Below are positions 6,396-13,217 of a stretch of DNA of 15,138 nucleotides, one piece after another. The stretch comes from JAFDZV01 sp966128725 (GTDB lineage Bacteria > Bacteroidota > Ignavibacteria > OLB7). Each line of letters begins with the position of its first letter. Position 1 is the stretch's first letter. The notes beneath the pieces are model-generated. The model was given only the letters and a program-made list of their open reading frames with translations. It was not told the origin of the DNA and did not search any database. The translations under genes and the position numbers were made by a program. The stretch is from NCBI GenBank assembly GCA_966128725.1, contig CBHYLN010000134.1, positions 1 to 15,138 on the forward strand, given 5' to 3'.

Positions 6396-8501
6396 ATGGC
6401 GACAGGCAAGGACTACGCACAGACCAGCCGGCACATGCGTGCGGCGCTTAGACTATCAAATCCGATCGGCGGCCTCGAGCAGGCCCTCGAGTTCATTCGT
6501 CTCCGTGATGACCATGCCGTCAAATGGCAATGCGATGTGGCCGATGACGCTGCCAAGATCCTGCGTACCCACCAGCGCATTCGAATGGCCGTCCATGGCA
6601 AGCAGGAGAGCGACTTCCATCTCCTGTTCGGGAATCTTCATCTCGAAGTGTCGCGGTTGTACCGGCGCGCGATGGTCGACAAACCACGCAACGCCGACGA
6701 CCACCTGCATCACGCGGCACGAAATTGCGGCCAGGCAGTCACGGCCGGAGCTGCCCGCCTGCTCGCTGAAGTCGCTCGCGAGATGCGCGTGCTTGGTGAA
6801 CGCGACGCCGCGGCCGATGCGTTCCGCCGCGTGGCACGCCCCTGGGACGCCGGCGAGTTGGTGGGCGTCTCGAAAAAACTGAGTCGCGATTCCGCCGAAC
6901 GCAGCGGCCGTGTCCGGCTCAGGCTCGACGGCATCGAAGGGCTGTTGGCGATGGCACAGGAGGCCGAACACGCGGGCCTTGTTGACACGGCCGCGGCGCT
7001 CTACACCGAGGCCGCGAACGCCGCGGCAGAGCCCGATTCCATGGGACCCAGCCGCAGGCAGTCCGAAGCCGACGACACATCGACGCAACCGGAACGGTGG
7101 CGTCTGGAGAGCGACGCGCGGCACGGCATCGGCAACTGCCGCCTGGCGACCAGGAGTTATCCGGACGCGTTGGCCGCATATCTGGAGGCATACAGGCTGC
7201 GCGGACGGTTGAACGGACAGACGATGGAGCATCTGGGACTGGAGGTCCGGTCGCTGGCCGCGATCGCCCACGTGCATGCCCTGCTCGGCAACAGCGAGGC
7301 CGATGCAGCCTACCGTGATGCGTTGAGGGCCGCACGCGCCGTCGCGAAGAAGGAGGAAGTGTCCTTGCCGGTTGCCGAGGCATACGAACACCTGGCGAGC
7401 GCACGGCTGGCCCGCGCGAAATACAGGCAGGCACTGGACCATACGAAACGTGCCGGCGAAATCTACACCGCGCTCGGCGACATCTGCGGCAGCATTCGCA
7501 TCGCGATCCTGAAGGGCGATATCCTGGCCGCGAGCAACGAGTGGGATCAGGCCTATGAACAGTATTGCACGGCATACGAAGCGTGCGAAAAATCCGACGA
7601 CCAACGGACAATTGGCCACATCCACAACAAGCTCGGGCATCTTGCGCTCGCGCGGAACCTGGTTCTTGCCGAGAAACAGTACAATGGCGCCATCGGCGAT
7701 TTCGACCGTGCCCAGCGGATCGGAGAGAAGCTCACCGACATTCGCCTTCAACTCGACGCCAACAACGGATTGCTCGATGTCTACAAACGAAAGGAACATT
7801 GGCAGAGGGCCTGCAAATGCCTGGAGGCCATACGCACGCTGGAGCGGGAGCTCGTGGAGCTGGAGCAGCACCGAGCGGTCAAGCTGCTGCAGGGCAGGTT
7901 CGACCCCGACCAGGCACGACGTGACAGGCAGCAATTGCGCTCGACACAGCAGGCCGTGCTGGATCGGGACATGAAGCTCCTGGGCCTGGGGGCGCAGATT
8001 GTGCAGCAGGGCGAGTGCATACGAACCGTCAAGCAGAACATGGAGGCGGAACGCAAGCAGGGCACGAAGACAGCGCGGGCAAAGGCAGCGCGGGCAAAGA
8101 CAGCGCGCACGAAGACGCCGAAACCGCGTGAGAAGACAGTGGATGCGATGGATCTCATGGTGCAGACGCTGCGTGCCATCGAGCACTGGTCCGTGTTCGA
8201 GCAGCAGTCGGACAGGATTCACCCGGGCGCGATGCGAAGCCTCCGAAGGGAGTATACACTGACACCGACCCAGACGAACATCTGTGCGCTCGCGCTGCAG
8301 GGAAAATCGCACTCACAGATCGCCGGGTATCTTATTACCAATGAGAAGAATATCGATCAGCACGTCAACGATATCCGCAAACGTCTCGGCCTCGAGCGCG
8401 GCGATGATCTGGTGGTCTTTCTTCAATCGCTTGCCGATCCGTTCGACGGCCTCGACACCGACGGGCAACGCGGCACCGATGATAGTGACGATGACGAGTG
8501 A
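6396..8501 (+). CDS. TPR protein with C-terminal LuxR-type DNA-binding domain
   Basis: A 701-residue predicted transcription regulator. Residues about 20-460 are helical repeats, with TPR-like units clearest at 240-275 (SYPDALAAYLEAYRL), 328-360 (KYRQALDHTKRAGEIY), 376-398 (EWDQAYEQYCTAYEAC) and 410-445. Residues 472-552 form a charged coiled segment, then a Lys/Ala/Arg/Thr-rich linker at 555-577. The C-terminal domain at 618-680 fits the LuxR/GerE helix-turn-helix: LTPTQTNICALALQGKSHSQIAGYLI, then NEKNIDQHVNDIRKRLGL containing the recognition helix. The tail at 684-701 is acidic. The frame is open upstream through the STAND gene, but the ATG at 6396 is the first methionine after that gene's stop. 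The SD is weak (AGGGC). Coiled-coil plus HTH layouts like this are familiar from Chlorobiota/Bacteroidota regulators. Its neighbour suggests a sensor/regulator pair; target genes are unknown. Confidence 0.88.
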   Translation: MATGKDYAQTSRHMRAALRLSNPIGGLEQALEFIRLRDDHAVKWQCDVADDAAKILRTHQRIRMAVHGKQESDFHLLFGNLHLEVSRLYRRAMVDKPRNADDHLHHAARNCGQAVTAGAARLLAEVAREMRVLGERDAAADAFRRVARPWDAGELVGVSKKLSRDSAERSGRVRLRLDGIEGLLAMAQEAEHAGLVDTAAALYTEAANAAAEPDSMGPSRRQSEADDTSTQPERWRLESDARHGIGNCRLATRSYPDALAAYLEAYRLRGRLNGQTMEHLGLEVRSLAAIAHVHALLGNSEADAAYRDALRAARAVAKKEEVSLPVAEAYEHLASARLARAKYRQALDHTKRAGEIYTALGDICGSIRIAILKGDILAASNEWDQAYEQYCTAYEACEKSDDQRTIGHIHNKLGHLALARNLVLAEKQYNGAIGDFDRAQRIGEKLTDIRLQLDANNGLLDVYKRKEHWQRACKCLEAIRTLERELVELEQHRAVKLLQGRFDPDQARRDRQQLRSTQQAVLDRDMKLLGLGAQIVQQGECIRTVKQNMEAERKQGTKTARAKAARAKTARTKTPKPREKTVDAMDLMVQTLRAIEHWSVFEQQSDRIHPGAMRSLRREYTLTPTQTNICALALQGKSHSQIAGYLITNEKNIDQHVNDIRKRLGLERGDDLVVFLQSLADPFDGLDTDGQRGTDDSDDDE
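8066..8115 (+). repeat. 15-base tandem repeat coding a basic linker
   Basis: Three 15-base units start at 8066, 8081 and 8096, followed by a partial fourth copy. They encode the five-residue repeats KTARA, KAARA, KTART and then KT. Within the TPR-LuxR protein this is a basic low-complexity linker between the coiled segment and the DNA-binding domain. Such short in-frame repeats can gain or lose units by replication slippage without breaking the frame. Confidence 0.75.
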
Positions 8502-8531
8502 TCCCATGCCGCCCCGCCCCCGTTGCCCATG

Positions 8532-8562
8532 CGCCGCCGCCCCGTTTCGCGGGACGGCGGCG
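8532..8562. terminator. Strong GC hairpin between convergent genes
   Basis: Bases 8532-8544 and 8550-8562 pair at 12 of 13 positions (one C/A mismatch) around the loop TTTCG. It occupies the 76-base gap between the converging TPR-LuxR gene (ends 8501) and the minus-strand gene ending at 8578. It is symmetrical enough to stop transcription from both sides. There is no U-tract on either strand, so termination may be inefficient or factor-assisted. Confidence 0.65.
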
Positions 8563-8577
8563 TGGCCGCACGATAGA

Positions 8578-9315
8578 TTACGTCGACGAACGCACCGTGA
8601 ACGTTCGCGGAGCCGTGCGCGTGTACGGGGCCGTCAGCTCCGCCCCCCCGTTGCGGTCGCGCAGGCGGAGCTCGATGGTGTGTGTGCCCAGCGACAGGCC
8701 CTTGATCTTGTACGCGTTCCAGTAATCCAGGATATCCGCCAACTGACCGTCGATGAAAACCTTCACCTGAACGTCGCGCATCAATTGTCGCGTCGCGGGT
8801 ATTGTGGGATCCGTGTCGTCAATCCCGACGTTCATCAGGCCGAAGTCCAGGATCACATCGTCGCTCCGATGCACCGCGCGCGGCAGGTTGTACATGATGA
8901 CCGGCGGGGCGTTCGGGCTGCCGGGATCGGGAAGGTACGGCTGCGAGATGTTCTCGATATGCACCACACGGCTGATGCAGTTGCCGTCGTTCTTGATGCA
9001 CTCGCCGTCGCCCGCGCTGAGTATGAAGTGCAGCATGTGCGTGCCCTCGGCGAGCTTGATCGCGTGCGGAACGGACGTCGTGATGCGGCTCAAGGTCGGC
9101 GAATCGTCGATGATGATCTCGACGTACTGGCCCCCGCCCGGCCCGCCGACGCCCGGTTTCGGGGGCAGCCCCAGATTCGGCAGGTTGGCGTTGATGAAGA
9201 TCGTCCCGGACTTGGTGATGCCGTTCGCGTCGGGCGCCGGGCCGATGTACAGCGGGCTCAGGCCGCCGCCGAGATCGAACGTGATGTAGGGAAGTGGCTC
9301 GAACGTGATGCTCAT
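8578..9315 (-). CDS. Unknown beta-rich protein, leaderless paralogue of the 10920-11792 product
   Basis: A 245-residue protein with no domain I can name. It shares clear motifs in the same order with the secreted protein encoded at 10920-11792: GPGGGQYVEIII at 58-69, SRITTSVP at 76-83, DGECIKND at 103-110 and NLPR at 143-146. Alternating hydrophobic strands suggest a beta-sandwich; the last 60 residues (FIDGQLADILDYW, LGTHTIELRLRDRNGG) resemble an Ig-like module. Unlike its paralogue it has no signal peptide. The start at 9315 is chosen for AGGAA five bases upstream; an in-frame ATG at 9399 overlaps the stop of the preceding gene as ATGA but has no SD. It is the last gene of a probable operon with the cysteine protease and the 203-residue protein, and may be a partner or substrate of the protease. 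Confidence 0.85.
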   Translation of the reverse strand: MSITFEPLPYITFDLGGGLSPLYIGPAPDANGITKSGTIFINANLPNLGLPPKPGVGGPGGGQYVEIIIDDSPTLSRITTSVPHAIKLAEGTHMLHFILSAGDGECIKNDGNCISRVVHIENISQPYLPDPGSPNAPPVIMYNLPRAVHRSDDVILDFGLMNVGIDDTDPTIPATRQLMRDVQVKVFIDGQLADILDYWNAYKIKGLSLGTHTIELRLRDRNGGAELTAPYTRTAPRTFTVRSST

Positions 9316-9320
9316 GGCTG

Positions 9321-9325
9321 TTCCT
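9321..9325 (-). promoter_or_regulatory. Ribosome binding site deciding the start at 9315
   Basis: AGGAA on the minus strand, five bases before the ATG at 9315. It favours this start over the in-frame ATG at 9399, which would add 28 hydrophilic residues and has no SD. Confidence 0.6.
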
Positions 9326-9395
9326 GATTTGGCGTTGATCGTTGTTGTTTCCGTTACTGATTCTTCGTTCGCCGGTGTGTCCCCGGCATCCGCAT

Positions 9396-10007
9396 TCATA
9401 AACGCGGCCCGCCCCCCAGGGCGCCGCCGCCACGCTTCGACAGCTTGCGCCGCAGCACTGCCACGAATTCCGGCAGGGGCCACGCCGCCTGGCCCTGGAA
9501 CTCCGGCGGAACAGGCTCGATCGGGATCGCGATCGACGCCTCGTCGTCGTCCGCGCGGAGGATCACGGCACGAAAAGCGATCGTCCGCAGGTGCAGCACC
9601 ATCAGCGTGTACGTTGTTTCGTGATGTGTGTACTCCACCATTGCGCGCATGACAGCCTCCACAGTCTGCCGCAGGCGTGCGCCATGAACCGTGGCGACCG
9701 CCCGGCCAGGATTCTCACTACCCTCGCCGTCACCGAATTGGTCCGGGGCTTCATACGAAACCGGCTGCTCCGGCGAGCCATGGATGAACTGCCACGCATA
9801 CGGTTCGATCGTGTAGGAAGCACCCTCCTCATCCATCCAGAGGAACGCATGCGGGTAGCTCAGCCAGGCACGGTCAGATAGGCGAGGATCCGCGCCACCG
9901 GTGCCGGACATAAATGCCTTCCCTAATGGGGGTTCGGAGTCGGGGCTCAGCCGCGCTCGCACGGCGTCGAGCGCCAACAGTGGGGGTTGTGGTTGTTGTA
10001 TCGGCAT
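9396..10007 (-). CDS. Hypothetical protein following the cysteine protease
   Basis: A 203-residue protein I do not recognise. It has no signal peptide or membrane segment. The N-terminal 35 residues are proline-rich (IQQPQPPLLAL, PDSEPPLG). The middle has many aromatics (WLSYPHAFLWMDEEGASYTIEPYAWQF). A predicted helix at about 112-126 (RQTVEAVMRAMVEYT) precedes strands with TYTLMVLHLRTIAFRAVIL. The tail is Gly- and basic-rich (RRKLSKRGGGALGGG). The start is supported by AGGGAGAA shortly upstream. It begins only 15 bases after the papain-like protease stop, so the two are very likely translated from one transcript. By position it could be the protease's inhibitor, chaperone or adaptor, which is inference from spacing only. 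Confidence 0.85.
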   Translation of the reverse strand: MPIQQPQPPLLALDAVRARLSPDSEPPLGKAFMSGTGGADPRLSDRAWLSYPHAFLWMDEEGASYTIEPYAWQFIHGSPEQPVSYEAPDQFGDGEGSENPGRAVATVHGARLRQTVEAVMRAMVEYTHHETTYTLMVLHLRTIAFRAVILRADDDEASIAIPIEPVPPEFQGQAAWPLPEFVAVLRRKLSKRGGGALGGGPRL

Positions 10008-10022
10008 GAAAAATTCTCCCTG

Positions 10023-10622
10023 TTATTCGCGCACATATGTGTCGATCCACGTGTACACAGCACGGTTTCCATTGCGTCTGGTCAACAGCAGGTTCTCGAC
10101 AAGGTCAAGGCTATAGTCCTTGCAATCCCCTTCGGGATCCAGCACCACGATGGTCTCGTTCCGCAGGCTCGCCGGCACGATGAGGTGTCCGTTGCTGTCG
10201 CCGTCCTCGCGTCGGAGAACGACCGGCCGTTCGTTTTGCAGCTCCGCCAGGATGCGGTCACGTTGCATTTCTCCGACGCCGATCGCGGTGTATCGCAATT
10301 GGTACTTCTCGGCCATCACCTTCAGGACCACTTCGGGCACGGCACGGCGATCACATTCCTCGGGTTCGTAGCACCGGCCGGGATACGGCCGATGTGGATC
10401 GCTGCAATCGATCACGGCTCCGCAATTGTTATTGCAGGCGCCGCCGCAGCAGTCGCCAGGCCCGGGGGGGTCGCTCCGCTTGAAGACTTCGTGTGCAAAG
10501 GCACACTGTGTCAGCGTCGCCCCTGGGTGGTAGTAGCGCACCAGGCTCACCGCCACCGCCGCCCAGCACCACAGATCCCGGCACTGGTATTGCTGGCGAT
10601 AGCGATTCTCGAGATCGGGCAT
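10023..10622 (-). CDS. Papain-fold cysteine protease (C39/AvrRpt2-like)
   Basis: Predicted cysteine peptidase of 199 residues. The nucleophile is Cys19 in DLWCWAAVAVSLVRYY (16-31); Gln13, six residues earlier, fits the oxyanion-hole glutamine. The catalytic His is His146 (NGHLIVP) and the third residue Asp162 (VVLDPEG), the usual Cys-His-Asp/Asn order of papain-like folds such as AvrRpt2 (C70) and C39 peptidases. A cysteine-rich insert (Cys58, 59, 63, 67, 73, 84, 90; GDCCGGACNNNC) could hold disulfides or bind metal. No signal peptide or membrane segment is seen, and no ABC-transporter domains as in bacteriocin exporters. The start at 10622 has AGGAGG five bases upstream; the frame continues 26 codons further up but those look non-coding. 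The next gene starts 15 bases after its stop. Substrate unknown. Confidence 0.85.
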   Translation of the reverse strand: MPDLENRYRQQYQCRDLWCWAAVAVSLVRYYHPGATLTQCAFAHEVFKRSDPPGPGDCCGGACNNNCGAVIDCSDPHRPYPGRCYEPEECDRRAVPEVVLKVMAEKYQLRYTAIGVGEMQRDRILAELQNERPVVLRREDGDSNGHLIVPASLRNETIVVLDPEGDCKDYSLDLVENLLLTRRNGNRAVYTWIDTYVRE

Positions 10623-10627
10623 CCTGT

Positions 10628-10633
10628 CCTCCT
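10628..10633 (-). promoter_or_regulatory. Consensus ribosome binding site of the cysteine protease
   Basis: AGGAGG on the minus strand, five bases before the ATG at 10622. It decides this start over the in-frame ATG at 10700. Confidence 0.8.
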
Positions 10634-10752
10634 GAGCATGTGTGTTGTGAACATCCCTCGCGGAATCTTGCGACCGGCATACGTCGGCGTGTGCATCCAC
10701 GCCGACGCTCGGTTCGTGAACACGGCAAACGTGGCGCGTTGCTCATCACAAT

Positions 10753-10779
10753 CCGATCTGTAGGAACTATGTAGATCGG
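10753..10779. repeat. 7-base inverted repeat upstream of the cysteine protease
   Basis: CCGATCT (10753-10759) and AGATCGG (10773-10779) flank 13 bases. The element lies about 130 bases upstream of the protease start, in the only sizeable gap available for its promoter. It could be an operator. A second GC hairpin (GGCGCGC/GCGCGCC, 10778-10784 and 10797-10803) adjoins it. Confidence 0.4.
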
Positions 10780-10847
10780 CGCGCGCGGGCTGCGCTGCGC
10801 GCCGGGGAGCGTTGCGGGAAATGTGGTGGTGTATCGGAGCCCAACGC

Positions 10848-10882
10848 ATCGGCCGCCGCGATGCACGATCACGGCGGCCGAT
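10848..10882 (-). terminator. Stem-loop after the secreted beta-rich gene
   Basis: ATCGGCCGCCG at 10848-10858 pairs perfectly over 11 bases with CGGCGGCCGAT at 10872-10882, and three further inner pairs are possible. It lies 37 bases beyond the stop at 10920, on the downstream side of that minus-strand gene. No U-tract follows, so it is a probable rather than canonical intrinsic terminator. It separates the secreted gene from the cysteine protease operon. Confidence 0.55.
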
Positions 10883-10919
10883 AAATCCGTGGACGCATGG
10901 GCGCTCGACTCTCGGCCGG

Positions 10920-11792
10920 CTATTCCCGCGCCACGCAGACAATCCTCTCCACCGTCGTCAACGGGGTGTTGATGACCGTCTCCCCGTCCTTGCCCAGAAC
11001 CTCCAGCCGCACCACGTAGTACGTACCGCGCGGCTCCAGCAGGTACAGATCGTACGGCGCCCACGCATCGATCGTGCCCGCCGTCCGGTATATGCTGTCG
11101 GCGTCGCCAACGTTGTACACGCCGACACGGACGTGATTGCTGTCAGGGTTGAACCCCGACGCGAAAAAGTCCACCTGCGTCATCCGCAGGCGATCGCTCC
11201 GGCGCGGCAGGTTGAACGTGAGGATCATCGGCCGCGGCTGCCGCTTCTTGAGATCATCCCATACCGTTGGTTTCGCGGGGTCGTACTCGATCGCCACGAA
11301 CGCATCGTCGTCCTTGACACACTCGCCGTCGTCGTAGCAGAGGTAGGCACGCACGATGTTCTTCCCGGGCTTGATCGGCACCGTAACGCGCGGCACCGTT
11401 GTGATGCGCGTGTCGGTGATGGTGCGATTATCCCCGATGATGATCTCGATGTATTGTCCGCCACCGGGACCTTTCGTTGTTGGCCCACATGCATCCCTGA
11501 CGGTGGGCACTCCGAGTTCGAAGCCGGAGTGGTTGAATACAATCGTCAGCAGCGTCCCGTTCGCATTCAACAACACGCTGTCGATGTCAAGTGCGGCCGA
11601 GATTACATCCGCTCCCTTGAGCAGCCACATGTGCCCCTCGGCCAGTTTGATCGTGGGCCGGTTGATATTCGCGATCTGGATCGGCTCCGGCACCTGAGCA
11701 TGCGCGGCCGGAGCACCGCCCCATGCGGCCAGTGCCATCATGCTCGAGAGCAGCAGGGCGAGCAGTGTTCCGAGTTTTGTGGTACGCATCAT
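10920..11792 (-). CDS. Secreted beta-rich protein of unknown function
   Basis: A 290-residue protein with a classical signal peptide: a basic N-terminus (MMRTTK), a hydrophobic core at 7-23 and an AHA cleavage site after residue 32. The mature part has alternating strand-like hydrophobic segments and motifs shared with the 8578-9315 product: GPGGGQYIEIII at 108-119, TRITTVP at 128-134, DGECVKDD at 155-162 and NLPRR. Its C-terminus (APYDLYLLEPRGTYYVVRLEVLGKDGE) looks Ig-like. It probably acts in the periplasm, on the surface or outside the cell. The start at 11792 has GGAG five bases upstream; the ATG is followed by a second in-frame ATG. Upstream lies a run of ten G (C on the coding strand). 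It lies 190 bases after the subtilase gene and before a stem-loop. No known family is recognised. Confidence 0.88.
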   Translation of the reverse strand: MMRTTKLGTLLALLLSSMMALAAWGGAPAAHAQVPEPIQIANINRPTIKLAEGHMWLLKGADVISAALDIDSVLLNANGTLLTIVFNHSGFELGVPTVRDACGPTTKGPGGGQYIEIIIGDNRTITDTRITTVPRVTVPIKPGKNIVRAYLCYDDGECVKDDDAFVAIEYDPAKPTVWDDLKKRQPRPMILTFNLPRRSDRLRMTQVDFFASGFNPDSNHVRVGVYNVGDADSIYRTAGTIDAWAPYDLYLLEPRGTYYVVRLEVLGKDGETVINTPLTTVERIVCVARE

Positions 11793-11838
11793 GATATCTC
11801 CGAAATAGTGATGGTGTGGCGGGAGACGGAAACGGGGA

Positions 11839-11860
11839 CGCGCGCGCGTTGGGGGGGGGG
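11839..11860. repeat. Alternating CG run next to a ten-base G homopolymer
   Basis: Five CG dinucleotides (11839-11848) are followed by TT and ten consecutive G (11851-11860). On the minus strand this is a poly-C tract 59-68 bases upstream of the secreted protein start at 11792, thus in its probable promoter or leader. Homopolymers of this length are prone to slippage and can vary promoter spacing; sequencing error in the tract length is also common. Confidence 0.8.
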
Positions 11861-11916
11861 AGCGTGGTGCCCAGTATGAATGCTACACCGACTCCCGGGC
11901 AATTGTCGGCGGGAAT

Positions 11917-11940
11917 GCGAGCGGTGAGCCACAGGCTCGC
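11917..11940 (-). terminator. Possible stem-loop after the subtilase gene
   Basis: GCGAGC (11917-11922) and GCTCGC (11935-11940) can pair, with an inner GTG/CAC. It lies 42 bases beyond the subtilase stop. It is short and lacks a U-tract, so this is a weak candidate. Confidence 0.3.
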
Positions 11941-11982
11941 GTCGAAATTCCACGCCGAATCCGCCGGCCGCAAAACTACGGA

Positions 11983-13209
11983 CTACCCGGCCAGATCGTG
12001 CAGCGCCGCGAGCGCGGCCGGGGCATCCGGCATCCCATGCCCCGCACGCTCCTCCGACATACACGGGCCTACGCGGCACGACCGGAGCAGGGCCAGTTCC
12101 ACCATGCGAGCCGTGGCGCTTGGAACGGCCGAGAACAATAACGCCGCAAGCCCGGCGACGTGCGCGGCGGCCACGGACGTGCCGCTCATGACCTGATAGC
12201 CGCCGCCCGGCGCGGCCGAAACTACCCCCGCACCGGGCGCGACCACATCCGGCACCACCGGATCGCGTTCGCGTACGAACAACTGCGATGATGAAAACGC
12301 TGCCACCGACGCGTTCGCATCCATCGCGCCCACGGACAATGCATCCGGATAATTCCCCGGCGAGCGACTGCTGCCGGCCCCCTCGTTGCCCGCGGCGAAG
12401 ACCGGCAGAATATTCCGCCCGCGCAGCGTTCGTACGATGGGTGTGAACCCGTCGTGAAAATCACGAACGCCGAGCGGCATCGTGAGCACCCGTACACCCA
12501 GCGCGATGCTCCAATCCAGACCGCCCAGCACCCGCGCCACGGTGTCGCCGCCGTCGGCCACCACCGCGACCGCCAGCCGCGCGCCCGGCGCAACGCCGAT
12601 ATGCCTACCCCGGACGGCGCGCCCAGCGATCGTCGCGGCCGTGTGTGTACCGTGGAACTCGGTATCGAACGGCTTCGGAGCCGGCGCGAGAGCATCGCCG
12701 AAGTCGTCGAACATCGCGAAATGCCGCACCACGCCCCTCAGCGCCGCATGGCCGGCGTCGGCGCCGGTATCCAGATGGCCGACGAGAACGCCCCGCCCCG
12801 TGATGCCCCGCGAGTGCAGGTCGGCAATCCGCATGGCCTCCAGCCCCCATGTCCACGGCCCTGGCGGGCGCTCGCCGGCGGCGACGTACAACGGCCGTAT
12901 CGGGCTGAGTCGCGGCGCCGAGACCACAATGACGCCGCGACGAGCGCGCAGCGCGCGATATCCGGCACGATCGACCGTGCCGTACAACAGGCCCAGATGT
13001 TCATAGCATCGCACGGGCCGCTCGCTGCGCGGTGGGCTTCCGTGTTGGCGCGCCAGCGCCGACGCCCTGCTTGTCTCACGTCGCACAAAATGCCCGGCAA
13101 GCTCCGCGACATCGGCGGCGCGCACGCCACCATCCGGTGCGTGCCGCGGCACCACCAGAACGCTGGCCACACCGGAAAGCTCGATCTCCGTGTTGATCCG
13201 TTCGTCCAT
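11983..13209 (-). CDS. Subtilisin-family (S8) serine protease
   Basis: A 408-residue S8 peptidase with an intact triad: Asp147 in VLVGHLDTGADAGH, His186 in FHGTHTAATIAG, and Ser345 in MSGTSVAAAHVAGLAAL. The oxyanion-hole Asn275 lies in FAAGNEGAGSS. Residues 1-100 precede the catalytic domain and may be an inhibitory prodomain (VASVLVVPRHAPDG, YEHLGLLYGTVDRAGYRAL). There is no signal peptide at the chosen start, so either it acts inside the cell or it leaves by another route. The start at 13209 has GGAG eight bases upstream; the frame stays open to an ATG at 13332, but that start lies against the preceding gene's terminator and has no clear SD. The gene sits between a terminator upstream and the secreted beta-rich gene downstream, so it probably has its own promoter at 13210-13334. 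Substrate unknown. Confidence 0.92.
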   Translation of the reverse strand: MDERINTEIELSGVASVLVVPRHAPDGGVRAADVAELAGHFVRRETSRASALARQHGSPPRSERPVRCYEHLGLLYGTVDRAGYRALRARRGVIVVSAPRLSPIRPLYVAAGERPPGPWTWGLEAMRIADLHSRGITGRGVLVGHLDTGADAGHAALRGVVRHFAMFDDFGDALAPAPKPFDTEFHGTHTAATIAGRAVRGRHIGVAPGARLAVAVVADGGDTVARVLGGLDWSIALGVRVLTMPLGVRDFHDGFTPIVRTLRGRNILPVFAAGNEGAGSSRSPGNYPDALSVGAMDANASVAAFSSSQLFVRERDPVVPDVVAPGAGVVSAAPGGGYQVMSGTSVAAAHVAGLAALLFSAVPSATARMVELALLRSCRVGPCMSEERAGHGMPDAPAALAALHDLAG

Positions 13210-13217
13210 GACCGTCG

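Larger units (their letters stand above)
10623..10919. other. Intergenic region before the cysteine protease operon
   Basis: About 300 bases with no gene. It holds the stem-loop that follows the secreted protein gene, two further inverted repeats (10753-10803) and the consensus SD of the protease. It is the likely promoter region of the 10622-8578 operon, but I cannot place -10 or -35 elements. Confidence 0.55.

Noticed and set aside
6456..8312. 618-residue open frame antisense to the TPR-LuxR gene
   Set aside because: A shadow of the GC-rich coding strand; no ribosome binding site or domain, and the plus strand carries clear TPR and HTH motifs.
3277..8501. STAND gene as an Avs-type antiphage defence gene
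   Set aside because: Avs proteins carry a recognisable N-terminal effector and other defence genes are usually close. Here the ATPase is closer to NPHP3/TEP1, its neighbour is a LuxR-type regulator, and no nuclease, restriction or toxin gene is present.
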